Of a stretch of 64,000 nt of DNA, positions 1 to 8,625 are shown piece by piece (within the stretch, counting starts at the first letter, position 1; every line of letters starts with the position of its first letter). Source of the stretch: Triglochin maritima (taxonomy: Eukaryota; Streptophyta; Magnoliopsida; Alismatales; Juncaginaceae). Below the pieces are notes generated by a model. It was not told the origin of the DNA and did not search any database. It worked only from the letters and a program-made list of their open reading frames with translations. Made by a program: the position numbers and the translations under genes. The stretch is taken from assembly GCA_963682175.1 (NCBI GenBank), contig OY821772.1:60224925-60288924 (forward strand). Reading direction: 5' to 3'.

Positions 1-1
1 A

Positions 2-544
2 GATGCGAAAAGTGTTGTTCAAAACAGTGGCGTCACCTTAATAGCAGAGTCTTTGCATGTGTCTAGTTCTAAAGACAAGAATCTTGTATACGCCGACATG
101 TCCTATTACGGTGTAATTGAAGATATATGGGAGCTAGACTTTGTTAAATTCAAAGTACCTATATTTAGATGCAAGTGGGCTGATAATAAAACAGGAGTTC
201 GAGTGGATGACTATGGCTTCACTTTAATTGATTTTTCAAAACAAGGGTATAAAGGAGAACCTTTTATTCTAGCTTCCCAAGCGAAACAAGTCTTTTATGT
301 GGCTGATCCGTGTGATAAGAAATGGGCAGTAATTTTGGAAGGGAAGAAAAAAATTGTATCAGATGATAGTCTGATCGAGTATGAAGAGACACCACCTTTC
401 TCTAAGCAAGCACCTGAGTTGAACTCAATAGATGAAGAAATAAATGTTGAGACTTGTATGTTTAGAGATGACCACGGTGAAGGTATATGGATTGAAAATC
501 CATTAAGGAAAAAAAACAGTAAAGGTGTAAATTTTCTGTTGTAA
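2..544 (+). CDS. CACTA transposase (TnpD-like), C-terminal part with DUF4216
   Basis: The frame is open from the left edge of the window, so the start is missing. About 180 residues are visible. The stretch around MSYYGVIEDIWELDF, followed by FRCKWAD and later VFYVADP, is the signature of DUF4216, the domain found C-terminal to the catalytic Transposase_21 region in plant CACTA transposases. The tail (about 50 residues) is acidic and poorly conserved. The stop is at 542-544, and the second gene of the element begins 70 bp further on the same strand. The catalytic domain itself lies outside the window, so activity cannot be judged. Confidence 0.85.
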   Translation, partial: DAKSVVQNSGVTLIAESLHVSSSKDKNLVYADMSYYGVIEDIWELDFVKFKVPIFRCKWADNKTGVRVDDYGFTLIDFSKQGYKGEPFILASQAKQVFYVADPCDKKWAVILEGKKKIVSDDSLIEYEETPPFSKQAPELNSIDEEINVETCMFRDDHGEGIWIENPLRKKNSKGVNFLL

Positions 545-614
545 CACATTGTAATAGACATTTAATCCATGTCTTTACCTTATTTAATTACTTGAATTTA
601 TCTTTTATAGTATA

Positions 615-3507
615 ATGTCTCCGAAAAAGAAACCAACTTCCTCCGAGTCTGAAGGTTCGAAGACATACAGTACACGAGGTCCTTGTCTCATGAAAAAATT
701 CGTGGGCAGAAGAACTAGAGATGGTAGAGTTCCAATCCAGTTTGATGACCGTCTTGAGCCCTTAGGCATGCTGTCTGATAATTGGAAAAGTTTTCTGGGT
801 AGCTTAGCGAGGGCCAAAGTTGACATTTGTTTATCCAGTTGGGCTGATGTAGATAAGAAGTTGAAGGACACAATATGGGATAATGTGCAGGTAATGGTTC
901 CATTATAGATTTCTATAGTTTTAGTTGAACATTTGATATATATAAAGTTAACGTGTTGTAGGAATCTTTTGAGTTCCAATCCACTGACAAGTTGAAGAAG
1001 AAGTGGATGACATACATGTCAGTTCGTTGGAGGGATTTCAAAACAAATTTAACGAACAAGTACATATTCGGAGACTACCAGGATAGAAATCCATGCGATG
1101 TCTATAACTTTATCACTCCGAATCAATGGGAGCTATTCAGAAAATCAAGAAATAGCCCGGAGTTTGAGGTAACTAAGTTAAATTTATAATATAGTAACTG
1201 AGTTTCAAAACAAACTTGTTAGTTATTGATTTTAGTGACAATCTAATAAACTTGATTTTAGGCCATCCGAGCAAAAAACCAAAAGATTAGATCTTCTAAC
1301 AAGTATACCCATCGTATGTCTCGAGCGGGGTACCACAAGTTAGAAGCACAAATGATGGCTGAAAAAATTGCTCAGAAGAGACAGGAGGCAATTGACTCCG
1401 GTATGAGTGAGGAGCAAGCAAGTAACCTATCTCCTCCTTCTCCCGTAGCTCGTTGTGATTCTTGGAAGAGAGCGAGAGTAAACTCCAGAGGGGAGTACGT
1501 CACAGACGAGTCGCAAGCTATCGGCTCGAAGATAGTAAGTTGCATCACTTATATATATGTTATTAATTCATAATCATTAATTTTATATTGCTCAAATGAT
1601 AGTAAATATTGTTTTAAACTTAGGACTCTCTGAAGTTGAGAGAATCTCAAGGCGAATTTGCTTCCGATGGTCGGAATGATATTCTACGCGAGGCCTTGGG
1701 AAACGACGAACACCCCGGTCGTGTGCGAGGGGTAGGGAGTAGAGTTGGACTTCGACAATATTATGGGAAGACTCAACGGTCTACTACGACGACTGGTCAT
1801 ACCAAATGCCAGGAAGAGATCGCAGATTTGAAGAAGTCTTTGCAACTTCTTACGGAGAGATTGGATCGTGATTTGCCTACTTCTCCTACCCGTCGTAAGA
1901 CCGGTTCTTCCGCGGAGACTACTCCAGTTCCGCCAGTGTTCCACCCTCATCGACATGATGATTTCGTGTCTCATTCTCGAGAATTGGCCCTCGTCGACGG
2001 TCCCTCGTTTGGAAAGTTCGCGGATGGATCTAGATGTGCTTTATTTGTCGAAGACCCTGATCGAAGATTGGTGGGACACGGGAAAGTTTATAACATCTCC
2101 AGACACCACTTCACAGAGGTAGGAGAGGGAGAATTGAAGGTTGCAGTTGAGAGTTGCTTAGATCCTGCTGCTTTTGTGCCATTTCCGGAAGAAGAGATTG
2201 TTACTCTCGGCGATGCTATCGGTGGGTTCGTGCGTTGGCCTAGTTATTTAGTAGAGCTAAACGACAAACATGAGGTATAGTTTAACTTTGAAAGACTTTA
2301 AACTTCAAATTTGTTAACAATTGTATTTTAACGGTTCTATACATCTTTGTAAGGTGTCAAGCCCCCGGAGCAAAGGGTCAAACAACCAATCTCCGATCAA
2401 CATTAATTCGCTTCCAAGTAGGTGCAAAATGTTGTATCAATGTATGGTAGGTAGGAAGGCACAATCGTTAAGTACCTGGGACTTGGAGGGGGAGGGGGAT
2501 AAAGGGTTGCCTCCGGCTTTGTACGTCACCAAAGAGGATATCATGCAGTTCATGGCGATGGATTCGTTGTGTATCAGGATTATCGACGTGCAAGTAAAGT
2601 AAGTGTTCTTTTGTATACAATGAAAAGTATTGAATAATTTTATCAAAACTGTAATAAATTATAATTTTTATACTTTTAGACATCTTTACGACACCAGAAG
2701 GTCAATCTTTCCCGAGGATCAATTATTTGGATTTATCAGTCCATCTACATATATATACGGGAATGACGATAAATCGGGTCAACTAGGGACATTCTTTAAA
2801 GAAGAAGACAAGAAATATTATCTGCTCCCTTATCATGAGAGGTAAACTTTGTAATTCAAAGTGAAATTTTATTTTGTAATAAACTTCTAATTATATATAT
2901 AACAGGGCTCATTGGATGCTTGTCGTTGTATGCCCAACGACTAATTCGGCATATTGGTTTGATCCGTTAGGGTCGAATAAACCAAGGGACTCAATAAAGA
3001 AACTTCTAAATATGTAAGTTCGTTTAGTCGTGAATAAAGTAATTCGTGGATTTTGATTAGTATTATTGATTGATATTTTAACTTGTGCTACTCAGGGCAA
3101 TTAAGGTTTACAGAGCTTTAGGTGGTAGGAGAACAACCACAAAATCAGGAATAACATGGCATGGAATGAGAGTACGTTATATCCCATTTTTGTTAATTAA
3201 GTTAGGAACAAATATTTAGCGAATTCCTATGTTTGTAGTACCGGAAGCAGGTTGGAAATACGGAAGGCGGTTACTACGTGATGAGATACATGGAGGAAAT
3301 CCTCGAATTGGCAACTCAAGACGTATGCCTATCCGAGGTAATGTACATCGTTATCCAATTGTATAGTTGTGTAGTTTCAATATTCAACACACTTGTATTT
3401 TTTTGATAGGTTTCCCAAAAAGTAGTGATCCATTCTCGCAACAGGAGCTCGATGAAACTCGCGACCGATGGGCTCGCTATTTCATCAGAAACATGCTGAC
3501 GAACTAA
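615..3507 (+). CDS. CACTA second gene: Transposase_24-like / Ulp1-like cysteine protease, probably inactive
   Basis: Predicted exons are 615-890, 962-1168, 1262-1534, 1624-2274, 2354-2598, 2680-2841, 2906-3013, 3096-3171, 3239-3337 and 3410-about 3507. All introns are GT-AG and the frame is kept across the first nine exons (699 codons). The N-terminal half (RVPIQFDD, then KKKWMTYMSVRWRDFKTNLT) matches the plant Ptta/En/Spm transposase family PF03004. A middle block around CALFVEDPDRRLVGHGKVYN resembles the DUF8039-type domain of these proteins. The C-terminal part is a C48 (Ulp1/SENP) protease fold: HWMLVVVCP carries the His and YWFDPLG the Asp. The expected ECGYYVMRYM motif reads EGGYYVMRYM (near 3273), so the nucleophile Cys is Gly. 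The last exon is open in a different frame (SDPFSQQELDETRDRWARY) from the one the splice predicts, so a 1-2 nt shift near 3410-3425 is likely. The product was probably an accessory transposition protein. Confidence 0.75.
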
Positions 3508-3629
3508 GAGGTTCTCCTGCCAATTGTATTTTTTGTAATTTAGTTAACAAGTGCACTTGTATAACCTATACTTTATGCCTTAATATAATCGCCTTAATTT
3601 TAGAATGAATTAATTGCAAGTGTGTTGAA

Positions 3630-3745
3630 TGTCAATTGTGTATGCTTTGTATGTTTGTGCATGTATGGTTGTATGTTTGTGTTTGTGTTTGTGCATGTAT
3701 GCTTATGGATGTATGTGGATGTATATGGATGTATGTGGATGAAAT
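3630..3745 (+). repeat. TG/TATG-rich minisatellite
   Basis: Irregular repeats of gtatg, gtgcatgtatg and tggatgtatg fill this stretch just downstream of the CACTA second gene. The minus-strand frame through it gives only Thr/His/Ile-rich low-complexity sequence and is not a gene. Confidence 0.7.
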
Positions 3746-3867
3746 TGTGAGTATTTGTGAACAAATTTATAGGTGAACAAATTTGGTGCAGTTGTATGTA
3801 CACGACGACGATGACTAAAAACAATTTCGTCGGATGCTATTTATTTATTTTTGTTCCAGGTTTGGGA

Positions 3868-4250
3868 ATAGACGTCGGCTGTATCTATACGCCGACGTCT
3901 ATTTCTCTGAAGAAAGGAATAGACGTCGGCTTTCTATTGAATCCGACGTCTATCCCTAACGTATAGGCGTCGTATGTTATATCACCGACGTCTATCCCTA
4001 AAGTATAGGCGACGTATGTTATCTACCCGACGTCTATCCCTAAAGTATAGGCGTCGTATGCTAGTTAACCGACGTCTATACATTAAAGAATACATGTCGG
4101 CGTCTAATTATAGCCGACGTATATACGTTAGGTATAGACGTCGGCTATACTATGGCCGACGTCTATGTATAGACGACACACACCTAGACGTCGGATAGGG
4201 GTGTGCTTAGATCCGACGTGTATAGCCCCTTACATCCGACGTATATTCCC
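3868..4250. repeat. CACTA subterminal repeat array (tAGACGTCGG motif)
   Basis: About ten copies of tagacgtcgg and its complement ccgacgtcta alternate in orientation at 20-50 bp spacing and can pair into hairpins. In En/Spm such subterminal motifs are the binding sites of the TnpA-type protein. The short plus-strand frame 3974-4198 (RRLSLKYRRRM repeats) is a by-product of this array, not a gene. Confidence 0.85.
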
Positions 4251-4265
4251 TTTTCTGTAGTAGTG
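4248..4265. repeat. CACTA right terminal inverted repeat
   Basis: CCCTTTTCTGTAGTAGTG reads on the other strand as CACTACTACAGAAAAGGG, a textbook CACTA terminus. Homology to the element stops here and a purine tract begins. Confidence 0.9.
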
Positions 4266-4271
4266 GTGAAA

Positions 4272-4537
4272 GATTAAGGGAAAAAAGAGAGGGATGAGAG
4301 AGAGAGTGAAAGAGTGGAGAAGGAGAAATGAGAGAGTGAAAGATTGGAAAGGGAAAAAGTAGAGAGAGTAAAAGAGTGGAGAGGGAGAGAGAACAGAGGA
4401 TGAGAGAGAGTGATGAGAGAGAGAGAGTGTGAAATATTGGAGAGCGAGAAAGGAGAGGGAGAGTGAAGGAGTGGAGAGGGAGACAGGAGAGAAAGAGAGA
4501 TTCAAGAGAGAGAGTGAGAGAGTGGAGAGGGAGAAAG

Positions 4538-4569
<32 letters not shown>

Positions 4570-5320
4570 GAGAACGATGTTGCATTTCGTGGAGAGAGAT
4601 TCAAGATAGAGAGGGGAATGAGAGAGAGAGGGAAGAGAGAGAGTGAAAGATTGGAGAGGGAGAAAGGAAAGAGAGTGTGAAAGAGTGGAGGTAGAAAGGA
4701 GAAAGATTCAAGAGAGAGAAGATTCAAGAGTGGAGAGAGAGAGAGAGAGAAAGGAAAGAGAAGATTCAAGAGAGATAGAAAGAGGGATGAGAGAGAGATT
4801 CATGAGAGAGAGAGTGATGAGAGAGAGAAAGAGATTGTGTTTCGTGGAGAGAAAGGAGAGAAAGAGCGGGATGAGAAAGAGAGTGAAAGAGTGGAGAGAG
4901 GGATTCGAGAGAGAGAGAGAGAGAGAGATAAAGTGGGAGGAGAGAGAGGAGAGGGAGAAAGGAGAGAGAGTGGAGGTAGAAAGAGAGAGAAAGATTCAAG
5001 AGAGATAGGGAAAGAAAGAAACGTTCAAGAGTGAAATTGTGGAGAGAGAGAGAGAGAGAGAGTGGAGAGGGAGAAAGGAGAGTGAGAGATTCAAGAGAGA
5101 GAGAAATAAAAGAGATTCAAAAAAAGTGGGATGAGAGAGTGAAAGAGTGGAGAGAGAGATTCAAGAGAGAGAGAGAAAGCGGGATGAGAGAGAGAGGAGA
5201 GGGAGAGTGGAGGTAGAAAGAGAGAAAGAAAGAAAGAAATATTCAAGAGAGAGGGAAGGAAAGAAAGATTCAAGAGAGAATGAAAGAGTGGAGAGTGAAA
5301 AAGTAGAGAGGGTTAGACAA
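4272..5320 (+). repeat. Purine-rich (GA) low-complexity tract, about 1.05 kb
   Basis: The + strand is almost entirely A and G, made of gagagag runs with recurring longer words (gattcaagagagag, gagtggagaggg, tttcgtggagag at two places). Long frames on both strands encode only Glu/Arg or Leu/Ser runs and are artefacts of the composition. It abuts the CACTA end. Confidence 0.9.
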
Positions 5321-6099
5321 TTTGATTTTTTATGAGGTTTTTTCTGTTTACAATTAAGGACATTTGAATTTTACAATGTTTAAATTACAAATTTTCTAAC
5401 ACCGTTAGATAGTAACGGTGACGGGGTGGGGTCCACTCACGGCAGATGTGTATATCAGCAAATAATACTGAATTACAAGTGCATATCAGGAAATACTTGA
5501 GAGGTGCAGAGTATCAAATTACCCTTAATCCAACCTCTTCACTTGATATCCTGGTATTTTTCTCTTTAAGTTAAATTCTTTGTTATACCGAATTTACTCT
5601 GTTGTCGTTGCCTTTTGTTGTTTTTAGGTTAGTTTTGTTTATAATTATCTTACACGTATCAACGAAAAAATGATCTTTTTTTCGGGTGTTTCTTATTTTT
5701 GTTATGGAAATATTCCAAAAGATGAAGGGAATGGCTGAAAATTTTGAACTAGTATTATCTGTAGGATTTTTTTTTTTGCTATAAAACAACATCATCAAAA
5801 TTTTAAATTTGCAAATCCGATGAGAATTGATTCATGTATTTTTCGCCACATTCAGCGGTGGATCCAGAAAACAAAGGGAGGGTTAGCACCATTGACCTCA
5901 AGAGCAATATAAGAAGAAGAAAAAATCAAAATTAAATTAACAACAAACTCTCATTTTTTAGTTTTCTTCAATTAGTATTTGTGTTATTTCTTCAATTACT
6001 ACTTTTTTCTCTCTTGTTTTCCACAAACTAAACTTATTTATATATTCCTTGTTAATTACGACTTTGAGAAACCATAGTTACTTGAAATAAGAGTGGACA
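5321..6099. other. Intergenic spacer with one hAT-like end
   Basis: AT-rich sequence without a credible gene. At 5854-5868 CAGCGGTGGATCCAG resembles the Tip100-type hAT end seen intact at 11700, but no partner end or target duplication was found, so it is at most a relic. Confidence 0.5.
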
Positions 6100-6107
6100 T
6101 TAAGTTT

Positions 6108-6171
6108 GGGAACTACTAAACGTCGCCCCAAAACTACTTAAATCGCCCCTTGAAATTACCAAATTGCCCTT
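6108..6171 (+). repeat. MULE left terminal inverted repeat
   Basis: It starts GGGAACTACTAAACG and ends with AAATTGCCCTT. It pairs with 11453-11516 at 59 of 64 positions. The transposase start codon lies 93 bp inside, so the end probably supplies its promoter. Confidence 0.9.
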
Positions 6172-6263
6172 AACAATATATTTAATACCCATATCGTCCC
6201 GTGTCTATAAATAAGGCATATGGTCTTGTATATTCATAATTTATCAGTAAAAACACCACGAAA

Positions 6264-8067
6264 ATGTCTGGCGAGGGTGATGCATCGGGTGAGGTAAGTC
6301 TGGCGCGGGGCAAATTTTGGGCCGAGCGTCTGCATTAGACGCCTCCCCCATGGTGAGGGCGTCTGCGTAGGACGCCCTCCCCATGGCCTAGGCGTCTAAC
6401 GCAGACGCCTACGCAATGGGAGAGGCGTCTTATGTAGACGTCCTCCCCATGGGTAAGGCGTCTGTAGTAGACGCCCTTCCCTTCGGTCAGGCGTCCTACG
6501 CAGACGCCTTACCGTTGGGGAAGGCGTTTAACACAGACGCCCCATCCATGGGGCAGGCGTCTAACACAGACGCCTTTTTTTTTTTTTTTTTTTTTTTAAT
6601 TTCGAGTTTATTTTTTAAATTTTTTAATTTCGAATTTATTTTTTTATTTTTTTTATTTTGATTTTATTTTTGTAGGTTCCAGATTTCGGTGGTGATGGAG
6701 TGGATTACAGTGAGTTATTTCAAACTACACAAATCTTTGCAACAATCGATGAAGCATGTAAATGGGCCAAACAAGTAGCTATCGGAGCTGGGTTTTTTTT
6801 GGTCGTGTCGTCGTACAAAACAAGATCAGATAGTCGGATGGATTGTTATTTGAGATGCGACCGGCGAAATCAAATGGAGTCTCGGGATATGGATACTGCA
6901 CTTCGAAGAAACACCAAAAGAAAGGGTTGCGGTTGCCGTTTCTTAATAAAAGTGGTGGAGCGACGGGATCGTGATGGATGGGTTGTGGTTTTTAATAGTG
7001 GTCACGGACATCACAACCACAGACTGGCAGTTTATCCAGAGGGTCATCGTCAAATTAGTGGTCTAAGTTCTGGGGCGAAGAAGATTGTTCGTGATATGAC
7101 AGAGGCGCAAGCAAAACCACGGAACATCTTGAAGGCAGTAAAAGAAAAATTCCCGGAGGACAATCCAAATCAAAGGCATATTTATAATTTCAGAGATTAC
7201 ATGAGGAGGACAAAATCTGAAGATCAGAATCCCGTCCAGCAGTTTCTCTACCAAGCAGTGCAGTGTGAGTACTTACATTGGATTATGGCGGATCCAGAAA
7301 CTGATGTCGTCACTCACGCTTTTTTGGCACATCCGACGTCAGTCCAGTTGTTGCGGACATATCCTTTCGTTATCTGCATGGATTCGACTTACAAGACGAA
7401 CAAGTATAAGATGCCTTTGTTCGAAATGATTGGGGTCACACCAGCAAACATGAATTTCCTTATTGGATATGCGATTTTGATGGATGAATCTTACTCCAGT
7501 TATTTGTGGGTGATGGAGAAGTTGAGAGATCTGTTATTGGGGACTATCAGCCCGACTGCAATAATAACAGACCGGGAGTTAGGCCTTATGCAACCAGTGA
7601 GAGAGGTTTTTCCTGACTCTGCTCATTTACTCTGCACATGGCACATCAACAAAGACGTATTGAATTACGCGTACCACGTATTCGGCAAGAATAAGGAGAT
7701 GGCAGAGACTTTGAGGCGTGGAAGATGGAGGAAGATCATGCTTTCTACTTCAGAAGCCGAGTATGATAGAGCTGTGTATGCTCTGAAAGATTTGTATAGA
7801 TCGTGGCCGGCTATCACGGAGTATCTGGACACCACGTGGTTGGTGCATAAAGAAAAGTTTGTGCTGAATTGGACGAACAAAGTCCTTCATTTTGGGAACA
7901 CCACGAATTGTAGGGTCGAAAGTGCTCATTCGGCTCTAAAAGAGTGCAGATTTTGTTTCCCATTGCAAATTTTTACAAGTGTGCAGTTATGTTCTTCTCT
8001 CTCGGAAATGATGGTTCGTTGTACCCATGTCTTACAGTTCTACCTTGGGAGAGTCCGCCTACCGTGA
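6264..8067 (+). CDS. MULE transposase (FAR1-like zinc region + DDE domain), C terminus eroded
   Basis: Exon 1 is 6264-6293 (MSGEGDASGE, then GTAAGT). Exon 2 starts at 6676 after TTTTTGTAG and stays in phase. The N-terminal part has the Cys/His pattern of the FAR1/WRKY-GCM1 DNA-binding domain (CYLRCDR, KGCGCRF, GHHNHRL). The MULE catalytic domain (PF10551) follows, with Asp in CMDSTYKTNKY (residue about 246), Asp in ITDRELGLMQ (about 309), the CTWHI motif and Glu in NCRVESAHSALK (about 425), so the DDE set is present. Just after ALKE (about 7940) homology is lost and the frame ends in LGRVRLP. The usual SWIM zinc finger is missing, so the 3' end looks deleted or frameshifted. Intron 1 contains a 33-bp repeat array and a poly-T run. 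Confidence 0.85.
6330..6575. repeat. 33-bp palindromic repeats in intron 1 of the transposase gene
   Basis: About seven units of the form GGCGTCTnnnnnnAGACGCC joined by ctccccatggg-like linkers, ending in a poly-T run. The 33-bp period keeps a frame open (11-residue units such as GQASYADALPL), but the array lies between a good donor and acceptor. The same array type lies at 10980-11268 and 34363-34515. Confidence 0.85.
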
Positions 8068-8264
8068 CGAGACCGTGCAGAGAGTTGATTATTGCTCATT
8101 TAGGGAGTTACGCTCATTACATTCGTTTGGAATTGAATGAGGGATTCCCCGTACCTCCTATAGCGACTCTGTGGTATCAAATACGAGATGAGAGTGTTAT
8201 TGGATGGGAGCTGGAGTACCAACATAGGATAGCATATTGGCAACAATTATGTAATATGTTTTGA
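8068..8264 (+). other. Possible remnant of an OTU-like C-terminal domain
   Basis: Two frames continue past the transposase stop. One reads LGESAYRDETVQR, and after a one-base shift near 8080 another reads RELIIAHLGSYAHYIRLELN, ending IAYWQQLCNMF. The pattern resembles the OTU cysteine-protease domain fused to some plant MULE transposases, but the DGNCGFR active-site motif is not recognisable (GNDGSL instead). It is an eroded 3' extension at best. Confidence 0.35.
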
Positions 8265-8620
8265 TATGTTTGTATAATTATGTAATATGTTTTGATATGT
8301 TTGTACATTATATAGTGTTGCTTTATTATGTAATATGTTTTGATATGTTTGCTTTATTTGCATTATATATAATAGTACGAAAGGTTATCAAACACAAATA
8401 CAAAAAAAATAAGGGTACAACAGATAAGCAAAACACAAATACAAACAATAAGCGTACGACATGTTAGCAAAAACAAACACAAATACAAATAATAAGCGTA
8501 CAACAGATAAACAAATATAAATGCAAATACTAAGCGTACAACAGATAAGGAAACACAAATACTAAGCGTACAACAGATAAACAAATATAAATGCAAATAC
8601 TAAGAGTACGGTACAACAGA
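8238..8620. repeat. Short tandem repeats between the convergent MULE genes
   Basis: Two repeat types: about three copies of a unit holding tatgtaatatgttttgatatg (8251-8350), then about six units of aagcgtacaacagataa with acacaaatac linkers (8390-8615). They fill the space between the two 3' ends. The minus-strand frame here (Cys/Leu/Tyr-rich) is an artefact of the repeats. Confidence 0.75.
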
Positions 8621-8625
8621 TCAAC

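Larger units (their letters stand above)
1..4265 (+). mobile_element. CACTA (En/Spm) DNA transposon, 3' portion
   Basis: The right end is explicit: CTGTAGTAGTG at 4255-4265 is the inverse of the family terminus CACTACTACAG. It is preceded by an array of short inverted subterminal motifs (3868-4250), as is usual for CACTA elements. Inside lie the C-terminal part of a transposase with a DUF4216 domain and a second multi-exon gene with Transposase_24-like and Ulp1-protease-like parts, in the order known from plant CACTA elements. The left end is outside the window, so the target duplication (3 bp in this family) cannot be tested; the candidate on the right is GTG at 4266-4268. Confidence 0.9.

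Noticed and set aside
4230..5335. Several long open frames on both strands (up to 179 codons) in the purine tract
   Set aside because: They encode only Glu/Arg or Leu/Ser runs dictated by the GA repeat and overlap in many frames.
5854..5868. Possible second hAT element starting CAGCGGTGGATCCAG
   Set aside because: No opposite end or 8-bp duplication could be found; kept only as a relic note.
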